Assembly: GCF_020618475.1 (NCBI RefSeq)
Contig: NZ_CP085338.1
Coordinates: forward strand, 124,001 to 188,000
Reading direction: 5' to 3'
Length of the DNA stretch: 64,000 nt
Source: Haladaptatus halobius
GTDB taxonomy: Archaea > Halobacteriota > Halobacteria > Halobacteriales > Haladaptataceae
The position numbers and the translations under genes are program-made. Shown piece after piece: positions 7,752-15,954 of the stretch. A model generated the notes under the pieces. That model worked only from the letters and a program-made list of their open reading frames with translations. It had not been told where the DNA came from and did no database searches. Positions within the stretch are counted from its first letter, which is position 1. The number at the start of each line of letters is the position of its first letter.

Positions 7752-8804
7752 ATGGAAACCCAGACCAAATTCCCTTCCGTCGCCGTTGGCCTCGTCGGGG
7801 TCGGCAGCCTCGGGCGCAGACTCGGTCGTCAATTCGTCGAACTCCCTCGCTCCGAATTGGTCGCGCTCTCGGATGTCGACGGCGACGGTCTCGCGGCCGC
7901 GGGGCTCGAACTTGACGTGCCGGTGTCGTCCCGGTACGAGTCGTACGAGGAGATGCTCGACAAGGAACCGCTGGACGCAGTGGCGATAGCGACACCAAAC
8001 GGGCTCCACTACGACCAGACGATGGCCGCGCTGGATCGAGATGTACACGTGCTCTGTGAAAAGCCGCTCGCGACGAGCGTCGAAGATGCATACGAGGTCA
8101 CGCAGCGAGTGGAGACGAGCGACTGCACAGTGATGGTAGGCTACCAGCGGCATTTGAATCCGGCGTACAAACTCGCTCGGGAGCGGTGGGCGCTCGGTGA
8201 CCGGGAGCCGCGATTCATCACGGGCGAGATAACGCATGATTGGCGCTCCTACTACGATGAAATGACGGACTGGCGAATGGACGCCGATTTGAGCGGCGGC
8301 GGCCACCTCCTGAACGTCGGCACACACGTCGTCGACGCCATCCTCTGGTCGACGGGTCTCACGCCAACGCACGTCAACGCGTACGTCGACTTCCACGACG
8401 ATGACGAGCTGTTCGACCGCCAGTCGTCGACCATCGTCGAGTTCGAGGAGGGCGCAGTGGCGAACGTCTCCGATACCGGCGTCGTCGCCCGAACCCGTGA
8501 ACACGTCCACGTCTGGGACGAGGAGGGAGCGGTCTATCTCGAAGGTCATGAGTGGGACGACCGAACTGGCTTCGTCATCGACAGCGACGGGACCGAACAC
8601 CGTCCATATCAGGGGTACGACCGCCGACTAAGCAAGGGAACTGCGTTCCTTGACGCGGTCGAGACCGGCGAGGACCCGCCCGCTACGGTCCGCGACGGTC
8701 TCAAAGCGGTCATCGTCACGATGGCCGCCTACGAGTCCGGCCGCCAAAACGAGCGCGTCGCACTCGCCGACCTTTATCCGTTCGTCGACGATGTCTTTCA
8801 GTAG
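7752..8804 (+). CDS. Gfo/Idh/MocA family oxidoreductase (1 of 4)
   Basis: A 350-residue NAD(P)-dependent sugar oxidoreductase. The Rossmann loop is GVGSLG (16-21), the family motif EKP is at 103-105, and the catalytic-domain motif GGGHLLNVGTHVVDAILW places H192 and D195 at the usual active-site positions. Members oxidise or reduce carbons of sugars, inositols or glycosides, often at C3. It is divergent from the DapA-like lyase and upstream of two sugar acid dehydratases, so an oxidised sugar or uronic acid is a plausible substrate. The exact reaction is not deducible. Confidence 0.85.
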   Translation: METQTKFPSVAVGLVGVGSLGRRLGRQFVELPRSELVALSDVDGDGLAAAGLELDVPVSSRYESYEEMLDKEPLDAVAIATPNGLHYDQTMAALDRDVHVLCEKPLATSVEDAYEVTQRVETSDCTVMVGYQRHLNPAYKLARERWALGDREPRFITGEITHDWRSYYDEMTDWRMDADLSGGGHLLNVGTHVVDAILWSTGLTPTHVNAYVDFHDDDELFDRQSSTIVEFEEGAVANVSDTGVVARTREHVHVWDEEGAVYLEGHEWDDRTGFVIDSDGTEHRPYQGYDRRLSKGTAFLDAVETGEDPPATVRDGLKAVIVTMAAYESGRQNERVALADLYPFVDDVFQ

Positions 8805-9109
8805 AGTATTCGACCACCGGTAGACGAGGGGGTTATATCGTTCGGATGAGCGATCCGCCGTAGAGGGGGTAGCGACGACCGACCGGCCTCGGCTGGGACT
8901 CCGGAAGGGGCCACAGGCTAGGCGAAGTATAGCTACGTAAACACTTGACCGATCGCAAAGAGCGATAGAACGGTACAACGAGCCACATATGTTGAGGAGG
9001 GCTTCCGTGGACCGTTCAGTTCTTCTCAAGAAAATCGATTCGGTTCGAGTAATCGGCGCCGGCGGTGTTCACCCGGAGTTTTATCGTGGTGCGCGAGCCA
9101 GAAGTGGGT
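8805..9109. other. Intergenic region upstream of the first dehydratase
   Basis: 305 nt with no convincing gene. An open frame starting at 8989 is an out-of-frame shadow of the dehydratase. The upstream in-frame GTG at 9065 is rejected as a start because residues before the ATG at 9110 do not resemble the family N-terminus (MRITDVNGYA). Confidence 0.4.
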
Positions 9110-10351
9110 ATGCGAATCACGGATGTCAACGGCTACGCACTCTCATCACTCATCGACCCACCACAGGACCGACGCTTCCACGGCGGGGTTCGACGACTGC
9201 TCAAGCGCGACGTCGTCCTCGTCGTCGTGGAGTCGAGCGACGGAGCGCACGGCGTCGCCACGGCCGGTGCGAGCAGTTCTGCCATGCGGGAATACTTCGC
9301 GGGAGATTCGCAGGGGACGTTCGCGGATATCGTCGACGGCACAGTGGCCGACGCACTCGAAGGGGAATCGGTCGACACCGTTGCCGACGCCCACGCCCAC
9401 CTCCGAGAGACCAACCTGCCGGATCGACTCCTCCACGAAGCAATCTCCGCAGTTGACGTCGCACTCTACGATCTCCGGGGGAAGGAGGTCGGCGCACCCA
9501 TCTACGAACTCCTCACGACGGAGTACGGAACTGAGCCGACGCGCGAGATGTCGCTCTATGCGAGCGCCGGGATGTACATGGAACCAGAGGGGTACGCCGA
9601 GCAGGCGGCGACACTTTGCGATCTCGGCTTCTTCGGCTACAAGTACCGGCCGGGCATCGGGCCGGAGAGCGACCGTCGAACCATTGAACTGGTCACAGAG
9701 GCAGCCGGCGAAATGGCGGTAATGCTCGACGTCCACACCTGGTGGAAGATACGCGACGGATACGACCGTGAGACGGTTCAGGAGCTGGTGAAGTTCGCCC
9801 ACGATCGCGACTGCTTCTGGGTCGAAGAGCCGGTGTCGCCCGACGACCACGCAGGCTACGTTGAACTCGCGGAGACGGGAGCGCCGCTTGCGGGCGGGGA
9901 AAGTGAACCAACGCCCGATCGACTGGTTGACCTCGGCGAGACTGACGCCGTCAATTTCCTCCAGGGCGATGTCCGCCACCACTGCGGCTACACCGGCTGT
10001 CGCCCCGCCGTCGAGTTCTGTAACAATCGGGAGACGGAGTTCGTCCCTCACAACTTCGGGACGTGGGTCGGCCTCCTTGCCAACGCTCACCTCGTCGCGG
10101 CTGCTCCTGATGTCTCGCTGCTCGAGTACCCCGTTTTCGAGGACGATCCCGTCCTCGACGCCGATACCGATCCTGGCATGTATCCGTTCAATCTCGCGTT
10201 CGACATAATCGAAGGTGAACCTGCCGTTGAGGACGGCGCTTTGACAGTATCGGACGACCCAGGACTCGGCGTCGACGTCGACTTCGATGTCCTCGACGAC
10301 TACCCGTTCCGGGACGGTCCGTGGACCGAGTTCCACTACGACGACGGGTGA
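9110..10351 (+). CDS. Enolase-superfamily (mandelate racemase/muconate lactonizing) sugar acid dehydratase, 413 aa
   Basis: The full catalytic set of the mandelate racemase subgroup is visible: a K178-Y-R180 pair in the KxK position (FGYKYRPG), metal ligands D207 (MLDVHTWW), E239 (WVEEPVSPDDHAGY) and E264 (AGGESEPT), and the His-Asp dyad D287 (LQGDVRH) with H314 (VPHNFGTW). Such enzymes dehydrate aldonic or aldaric acids to 2-keto-3-deoxy acids. With uronate dehydrogenase and a DapA-like lyase nearby, galactarate/glucarate or a related acid is likely. The next dehydratase starts 65 nt downstream on the same strand, suggesting one transcript. Substrate specificity is not assigned. Confidence 0.85.
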   Translation: MRITDVNGYALSSLIDPPQDRRFHGGVRRLLKRDVVLVVVESSDGAHGVATAGASSSAMREYFAGDSQGTFADIVDGTVADALEGESVDTVADAHAHLRETNLPDRLLHEAISAVDVALYDLRGKEVGAPIYELLTTEYGTEPTREMSLYASAGMYMEPEGYAEQAATLCDLGFFGYKYRPGIGPESDRRTIELVTEAAGEMAVMLDVHTWWKIRDGYDRETVQELVKFAHDRDCFWVEEPVSPDDHAGYVELAETGAPLAGGESEPTPDRLVDLGETDAVNFLQGDVRHHCGYTGCRPAVEFCNNRETEFVPHNFGTWVGLLANAHLVAAAPDVSLLEYPVFEDDPVLDADTDPGMYPFNLAFDIIEGEPAVEDGALTVSDDPGLGVDVDFDVLDDYPFRDGPWTEFHYDDG

Positions 10352-10416
10352 CACACCGCGTCCCTCTTGAACGTCAGGTCACAAGCTATATTGCGTCCCT
10401 GTACTGAGAGCTTCGC

Positions 10417-11553
10417 ATGCGAGTGACTGACATCGAGACGATACCGCTCTCACACACACTCCCTGAGGGACGGGGGCTCGGAGACGCGCGTGGATTCGGT
10501 CGTGACCGAGTGACGACCCTCGTTCGCGTCGAGACCGATACCGGGGAAGTCGGCTGGGGCGAGGCGTTCGCGCCAGGTAGCGTTGTCGCGCCCGTCGTCG
10601 ACGAGTTCTTCCGCGAGGACGTCGTTGGCATGGATCCGTTCGACGTGCGATGCCTCGCCGAAGATTCGTACACGGATCCATACCATTTCGGTGGGAGCAT
10701 ATTCGTCCAGAGCGCGCTGAGTGGCATCGACGTCGCGCTCTGGGATCTCGTCGGCAAGGCGGTCGGGAAACCTGTCCACCGGCTGCTGGGAGGGAATCGC
10801 CGCGACACGCTCACCGCTTACGCCTCGACGATGTATTTCACCGAGGACGACCGGGAGATCGCGGATCCGATTCAGGCTGCGGTCGATGAGGGGTTCACCG
10901 CGGTGAAAATCAAGATTGGGAGCGGGATCAAGGCAGACGTCGAACGAGTCCGGACGGCCCGAGAGATACTTGGCGAGGATGCGCGCCTAATGGTTGACAT
11001 CAACGGGAACTACCGGCCACGGCAGGCTATTCGGACTGTGAACGCCATCGCGGAATTCGACGTGATGTGGATCGAGGAACCCGTGCCGCCGGAGAACTTC
11101 ACCGGGTACCGTGAGGTCAAAGCCAGCATCGACGTTCCTATCGCTGCTGGCGAGGCGCATTACGGTCGGTTCGCATTCAAACGACTCGTCGACGGACGAA
11201 CCGTGGACATCGTCCAGCCGAACCTCGGGCGCTGTGGCGGTCTCTCGGAGGCGAGCCGCATCGCCGACATGGCGACGACGGAGAACGTCGCAGTGCGCCC
11301 TCACGTTTGGAACAGCGCGGTCGGACTGGCGGCGGCGGTGCAGTTCGCGGCGAGTGTCTCCGACTACCCGCATACGAGACATGTGCCGGATCCGATGATG
11401 GTCGAGTTCGACCGCAGCGAAAATCCGCTTCGGGATCGGATTCTGAAATCGTCATTCGATCCGAATGGTGGGTCCGTGGACGTTCCGCAAGATCCAGGTC
11501 TCGGCATCGAAGTCGACGAAGACGCGGTCGATCGATACAGATCATACGGATGA
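10417..11553 (+). CDS. Enolase-superfamily sugar acid dehydratase, 378 aa
   Basis: A second mandelate racemase-type enzyme. K164-I-K166 is the KxK motif (TAVKIKIGSG); metal ligands are D194 (MVDINGNY), E220 (MWIEEPVPPENFTGY) and E246 (AAGEAHYG); H296 (VRPHVWNS) is the expected catalytic histidine. The residue normally Asp in its dyad is N269 (VQPNLGRCGG), a noteworthy substitution. It follows the other dehydratase by 65 nt. Candidate roles are galactarate, glucarate or aldonate dehydratase in the uronate pathway; the sequence does not decide among them. Confidence 0.85.
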   Translation: MRVTDIETIPLSHTLPEGRGLGDARGFGRDRVTTLVRVETDTGEVGWGEAFAPGSVVAPVVDEFFREDVVGMDPFDVRCLAEDSYTDPYHFGGSIFVQSALSGIDVALWDLVGKAVGKPVHRLLGGNRRDTLTAYASTMYFTEDDREIADPIQAAVDEGFTAVKIKIGSGIKADVERVRTAREILGEDARLMVDINGNYRPRQAIRTVNAIAEFDVMWIEEPVPPENFTGYREVKASIDVPIAAGEAHYGRFAFKRLVDGRTVDIVQPNLGRCGGLSEASRIADMATTENVAVRPHVWNSAVGLAAAVQFAASVSDYPHTRHVPDPMMVEFDRSENPLRDRILKSSFDPNGGSVDVPQDPGLGIEVDEDAVDRYRSYG

Positions 11554-11628
11554 CAGTCTCGTAAACTTCGATCCTTACAGTCGACGATCTGGGATACCTT
11601 TATCAGCGTGAGTTTCGTTCTCCCCAAT

Positions 11629-12093
11629 ATGCAGCCATCGTTAGTCGTCGTCAACGATACCGACGCACACGAACGCCTCCTCCGCGAAGCGGGGCGAATC
11701 GCGGCCGCGACCGATACCCCGTTGGTGTTGCTATCGTGGATGTCCGAGGAAGAGGTAGAACGGAACACCGAAACGCTGCAGGCGATGAGCGACACCGTCG
11801 ACATGTCGTTTGACATCGACACGGCACAGGCGGTCGCGACCCAGTTCGCGCGGGAGGCCGCGGACGACGCCTTCGCCGACGCGGATGGGACGGTGGAGTA
11901 CGACGTCGTCAGCGTGGTCTCGGAGGATAAAAACCTCGCGGACGAGGTGCTCCGAGTGGCACAGGAGCGAGGGTGTGATCACGTCTACATCGTCGGTCGG
12001 CAGCGGTCTCCAACTGGAAAGGCGGTATTCGGTGACACCGCTCAGCGCGTCATCTTGAACTTCGATGGCCCTGTCACCATCCTGACCGAGTAA
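11629..12093 (+). CDS. Universal stress protein (UspA) family
   Basis: A 154-residue single Usp domain starting PSLVVVNDTDAHERLL and ending with the nucleotide-binding segment IVGRQRSPTGKAVFGDTAQRVI, i.e. the G-2x-G-9x-G(S/T) type loop of ATP-binding Usp proteins. The ATG at 11629 is preferred over the GTG at 11608 because a TATA-like GATACCTTTATC lies at about 11592-11603. It sits between sugar acid dehydratases and uronate dehydrogenase on the same strand. A regulatory or stress role is assumed from the family; no link to the pathway can be read from sequence. Confidence 0.8.
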   Translation: MQPSLVVVNDTDAHERLLREAGRIAAATDTPLVLLSWMSEEEVERNTETLQAMSDTVDMSFDIDTAQAVATQFAREAADDAFADADGTVEYDVVSVVSEDKNLADEVLRVAQERGCDHVYIVGRQRSPTGKAVFGDTAQRVILNFDGPVTILTE

Positions 12094-12118
12094 CGGTCAG
12101 GGAGGGTTCCCGAGAACC
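12082..12118 (+). terminator. Tandem hairpins at the end of the Usp gene
   Basis: CTGACCG (12082-12088) pairs with CGGTCAG (12094-12100) across the stop codon, followed by GGTTC-CCGA-GAACC at 12105-12118. There is no T-run, so this may be a processing or termination structure rather than a classical archaeal terminator. Confidence 0.35.
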
Positions 12119-12184
12119 TCGGAGGGGGATCACGAGGATCGCCACGAACGGAATCGTTTTACCGCTGGTCTCTACGTAGTTCGT

Positions 12185-13024
12185 ATGGACGTCCTGTTGA
12201 CCGGTGTCTACGGACGCTGTGGTACTGCCATCATCGACCACCTGCACGATCGCGCAGAGTACGACTTCACGTATTACAACCGCTCGGACCGCCCGGATGA
12301 CCACCCCTACGGCGGCTATGAGACTGTCGTTGGTGACATCACCGACGCCGAGAAACTCGCGACGACGGCGACGGGACAGGACGCTCTCGTCCACCTCGCG
12401 GCGTACCCGTACACGGAGGGGTCGTGGACGGACGTCTTCGAACCGAACATCGTCGGGATGTACAACGCACTCGAAGCCGCCCGGGAACGGGAAGTAGAGA
12501 CATTCGTCTTCGGTTCGACGAATCACGTGATGGGACTCTACGAGGAAGAATATGCACCGGAACTGTATTCCCTCGACAGCGATCTGGTCCTGCACCACGA
12601 CGACCCGGTTCGACCGGACTCCTACTACGGGGCGTCGAAGAGTTTCGGCGAGGATCTGGGACGCTACTACGTCGAGACCTACGAGTATCCGAAGCGGTTC
12701 TATGCGCTCCGCATCTGCACGGTCAATATGTCTGAGTATGACCACCCGTACGGTGATGCGGAGCAGGCGGTCGACGATGGTGAGTATGACCGTGGGAGCG
12801 AGGAGTACGCGGAGACGGTCGCACGAATGAAGGCGATGTGGCAGTCCCGCCGGGATTTCGCGCACATGGTGGATCGTTGTCTCCAGGACGACGACGTGGT
12901 ATACGACGTGTTCTACGGCGTCAGCGACAACCGTCGTCGCTGGTTCGACCTCGAACACGCCCGGACCCGACTCGGCTATCACCCCCGAGACGACGGCGAG
13001 GAGTGGAACGAACCACCGGCCTGA
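12185..13024 (+). CDS. Uronate dehydrogenase-like NAD-dependent short-chain (extended SDR) enzyme
   Basis: A 279-residue extended SDR. The nucleotide loop TGVYGRCG is at 6-13, DITDAE at 51-56, the active-site serine region is FGSTNHVMGLY, and Y148-x3-K152 (SYYGASKSFGEDLGRYY) is the catalytic pair. LRICTVN and the C-terminal WFDLEHARTRLGYHPRDDGE closely resemble bacterial uronate dehydrogenases, which oxidise D-galacturonate or D-glucuronate to the aldarolactone using NAD+. It lies downstream of two candidate aldarate dehydratases and a DapA-like lyase, completing a plausible oxidative uronate pathway, and it fits the nearby pectinases. A GDP-sugar epimerase role is less likely. Confidence 0.8.
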   Translation: MDVLLTGVYGRCGTAIIDHLHDRAEYDFTYYNRSDRPDDHPYGGYETVVGDITDAEKLATTATGQDALVHLAAYPYTEGSWTDVFEPNIVGMYNALEAAREREVETFVFGSTNHVMGLYEEEYAPELYSLDSDLVLHHDDPVRPDSYYGASKSFGEDLGRYYVETYEYPKRFYALRICTVNMSEYDHPYGDAEQAVDDGEYDRGSEEYAETVARMKAMWQSRRDFAHMVDRCLQDDDVVYDVFYGVSDNRRRWFDLEHARTRLGYHPRDDGEEWNEPPA

Positions 13025-13032
13025 CTTTACCC

Positions 13033-13055
13033 GGTGCCGCCGTCCCGACGGCACC
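13033..13055 (+). terminator. GC-rich hairpin after uronate dehydrogenase
   Basis: GGTGCC...GGCACC with an inner CCGTC-CC-GACGG stem, beginning 9 nt after the stop codon. No T-run follows. Likely transcript-end or stability hairpin. Confidence 0.4.
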
Positions 13056-13226
13056 TCTCGCGGTTCGAACGCACCATCGCTTCGGTGAGTCGGACGATCG
13101 TCGATTCGGTAGCGCGGAAAGGTGGCGAACGTCTTCGAGATCAACAGGTATTTGTCCACCATCTGCGTCAACCGTTATCACATGTAACAGCTGTCGGAGT
13201 GCGGCCAGCGTGCATCCTCCGGATCG

Positions 13227-14068
13227 GTGCGAGACCTGAAGATCGAGTACGTCGACGGCAGGAGTCGGGGATGGGCACACACGCTCATCAACGACCTTGC
13301 AAAGTGTATGGACCTCGCGGGCGAGGTCGCACTGTACGACGTGAATTGCGAAGCTGCGGCGAGGAACGCGGATCTTGCCACCCAGGTCATGGAACGCGAG
13401 AAGGCCGTCGGGGATTGGATTTTCGAGGCGCACCGCGACATGGGCGAGGCGTTAGACGACGCAGACTTCGTGATCTGTTCGATACAGGATCCACCCGCGG
13501 AGACGTTCGTCCACGATATCAATGTTCCACAGGAGTACGGCATCTATCAGACGGTCGCGGACACTGTCGGTCCCGACGGGACTATACGGGCGCTCCAGAC
13601 GATTCCGCAGTACCGCGACATCGCGGCAACGGTTCGCGAACGCTGCCCGGACGCGTGGGTTATCAACTACACCAACCCGATGACGGTGTGCACACGGGCC
13701 CTTTATGAGGAGTACCCAGACATCAACGCCATCGGTCTCTGCCACGAGGTGTTCAAGACGCAGGAAGTGTTCGCCGAGATGGCAGAGCAGTATGTCGACG
13801 AAGCCGAGGATGTCGACCGCAGCGAGATACAGGTAACGGTCAAAGGCGTCAACCACTTTACGTGGGTCGACGAAGCGACGTGGCGCGACTACAATCTCTT
13901 CCGGTTTCTTGACGAGGAACTCGAACGGCGGAAGCCTATTCCCGGATACGAACCGGGCGATCTAGAAGGGGAGTCCTACTGGGTAAATAATCAGCAGGTC
14001 GCGTTCGACCTCTACGACCGCTTCGGCGTGTCGGCGCCGCTGGCGACCACCATCTCGTCGAGTATGCA
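13227..14068 (+). pseudogene. Broken GH4 family glycosidase
   Basis: An N-terminal and central GH4 sequence (NYTNPMTVCTRALYEEYPDI, GLCHEVFK, VKGVNHFTWVDEA) aligns with the intact GH4 genes at 39205 and 43998, but it is disabled in three ways. The NAD-binding GGGSR loop reads VDGRSRG and no ATG start is found. A one-base frameshift near 14030-14040 hides the expected AAGDHHLVEYA segment, which is present in the next frame. About 150 C-terminal residues are gone: homology stops near 14068, where AT-rich DNA begins. The open frame runs on meaninglessly to 14186. It was probably once an alpha-glycosidase of uronides. Confidence 0.8.
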
Positions 14069-14218
14069 GGAGCTATTTATTAATTTTTATTTTATAAAAA
14101 TAATATTAATATCGACGGCGACGATAATCGGTTCGTCGGTTCGTCTCCAATGGATTAGGTGGCAGGGCCACCGTCCCTCAGCGTAACGTTTATGCTCGCT
14201 CTCTAGGATGGTTCGAGC

Positions 14219-15754
14219 GTGAATTATAGTCAGCGAAACATACGTGACTACGGAGCGGGAGACGATGATTCGCTCGATACGGAAGCTATCCAGTCGGCAC
14301 TCGACGACTGTGCCGAGGACGGAGGCGAGGTGTCCATCCCACCGGGGACGTATCACACAGCACCCTTGTGTGTTGGAGACGGCACTACCCTTCGCCTATC
14401 GAACGGGGCTGAACTGCGGTTCGTCCAAGACTTCCGCGAGTTCCCGGCGGTAGAGAGTCGGTGGGAGGGATGGGACCAGAACGGCTTCCATCCATGTCTC
14501 TACGTGGCCGACGCGTCGGACGTTACCATTACTGGGCAGGGCGTCGTCGACGGCGGCGGATCGTACTGGTGGGACTTCGTCGAGACGCCAATGGCCGACT
14601 ATCCGTCCGATCTGCAGGAACGACTCGACGCGATAACCAGCGAGAACCAGGTGGACGATGTGAGCACGTTCACGGTTCGGCCGCCGTTACTCCAGATATA
14701 CGAGTGCGAGAACGTCACCGTCTCCGGAATAACACTTCGCAACTCCCCATTCTGGAACACGCACGTCGTCTATTCAAGTGACGTAACGATTCACGATGTC
14801 TCGATTCAGAACCCCGCAGACGCGCCAAACGGCGACGGCATCGACGTCGATTCATCGCGGTTCGTCCGCATCAGCGATACCTACATTAACGCAGGAGACG
14901 ATGCCATCTGCCTCAAGGCGGGGAAAGATGAGGAAGGGCGGCAGGTTGGTCGACCGACTGAGAACATCGTCGTTGCCAACTGTACGGTAGAAGCCGGCCA
15001 CGGCGGCGTCGTCATTGGAAGCGAGACCGCGGGCGACGTCCGCCATGTCACTGTGACGAACAGCACGTTCACAAATACCGACCGTGGCATCCGCATCAAG
15101 TCCAAGCGCGGCCGGGGCGGCGTCGTCGAGGATCTTCGGTTTGATACCATTGTCATGCGCGGAATCGCGTGTCCGTTCGTCATCAATGGCTACTACCAGA
15201 CCGGCATCGACAGCGATCCAAGGCCGGTTGACGAGAGCACACCCCTCGTCCGCGATGTCCACTTCCACCACATCACGGCGAAGGAGGTGGAGTCCGCCGC
15301 GTTCTTGACCGGACTCCCCGAACGACGATTTGGTGATATTACGTTTACTGACATCGAAATCGAGGCGACCAGATCATTCGACGCGTCTGGTCTCTCACCG
15401 GCCATGACAAAGGGATACGACCAACAACATGGGGTCTTCTGCAAGTCCCTCGACAATGTCTCCTTTACCGACTTCCGACTGACAGTGGCTGACGGTACGC
15501 CGCTCACCGTCGAAGAAAGCACGACAGTCACGCTCGATCGGTTCGAGACTGACTCGCGGACATCTCCAGTCGTGGACACCGACGACGTCGAGCACCTTCG
15601 TATTCGCGGTTGTACTGCACCAGAGGATGGCGAACCGTTCCTTCGGGTGAGTGGCGAAGATTCTCGGAAGGTGTCGCTGGGCGGGAATTACGGCTCCATC
15701 TCGGATGCGATTGTCACTGCGGAAGATGTCGAGGCTTTCAAATCTCGTGAGTAG
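14219..15754 (+). CDS. GH28 family polygalacturonase-like hydrolase, cytoplasmic
   Basis: A 511-residue right-handed beta-helix enzyme with all four GH28 signatures: N204-G-D206 (APNGDGIDVDSS), D227-D228 (AGDDAICLK), H261 (GHGGVVIGSE) and R292-I-K294 (IRIKSKRGRG). The three aspartates are the inverting catalytic triad. Members cleave alpha-1,4-galacturonan or rhamnogalacturonan. There is no signal peptide (MNYSQRNIRDYG), so it should act inside the cell on imported oligomers, as exo-polygalacturonases do. The start is a GTG at 14219, about 30 nt after a GTTTATGC TATA-like box. It is followed on the same strand by a secreted pectate lyase. Confidence 0.9.
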   Translation: MNYSQRNIRDYGAGDDDSLDTEAIQSALDDCAEDGGEVSIPPGTYHTAPLCVGDGTTLRLSNGAELRFVQDFREFPAVESRWEGWDQNGFHPCLYVADASDVTITGQGVVDGGGSYWWDFVETPMADYPSDLQERLDAITSENQVDDVSTFTVRPPLLQIYECENVTVSGITLRNSPFWNTHVVYSSDVTIHDVSIQNPADAPNGDGIDVDSSRFVRISDTYINAGDDAICLKAGKDEEGRQVGRPTENIVVANCTVEAGHGGVVIGSETAGDVRHVTVTNSTFTNTDRGIRIKSKRGRGGVVEDLRFDTIVMRGIACPFVINGYYQTGIDSDPRPVDESTPLVRDVHFHHITAKEVESAAFLTGLPERRFGDITFTDIEIEATRSFDASGLSPAMTKGYDQQHGVFCKSLDNVSFTDFRLTVADGTPLTVEESTTVTLDRFETDSRTSPVVDTDDVEHLRIRGCTAPEDGEPFLRVSGEDSRKVSLGGNYGSISDAIVTAEDVEAFKSRE

Positions 15755-15920
15755 CAGTACCACCCACCGTCGTTTACGGTCGTAATGTTGTTCCAATCGT
15801 TATGACATTCGAAGGAGTTCTGATCGGAACGCTTCACATCCCATTTCTGTCTACCCACATTATTCTACATCCCTTAATGTAGGGTATTCGAAGATCAGAT
15901 TTTATTCTCTATCATCGTTA

Positions 15921-15927
15921 TTTATAT
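15921..15927 (+). promoter_or_regulatory. TATA box of the pectate lyase gene
   Basis: TTTATAT 28 nt before the ATG at 15955. Upstream, CTACAT (15865-15870) and ATGTAG (15877-15882) form a small inverted repeat that could be an operator or the end of the GH28 transcript. Confidence 0.55.
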
Positions 15928-15954
15928 GCTGTTGCGGGCTTATGTCCAAATCGC

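Noticed and set aside
7359-8600. 413-codon open frame antisense to the Gfo/Idh/MocA gene
   Set aside because: Long antisense frames are common in GC-rich haloarchaeal genes; the plus-strand protein has all family motifs and this one has none.
9146-10354. 402-codon open frame antisense to the first dehydratase
   Set aside because: Complement of a gene with a full catalytic residue set; no domain visible in the antisense protein.
12074-13171. 365-codon open frame antisense to uronate dehydrogenase
   Set aside because: Val/Arg-rich shadow translation with no recognisable fold; the plus strand has the Rossmann loop and YxxxK motif.
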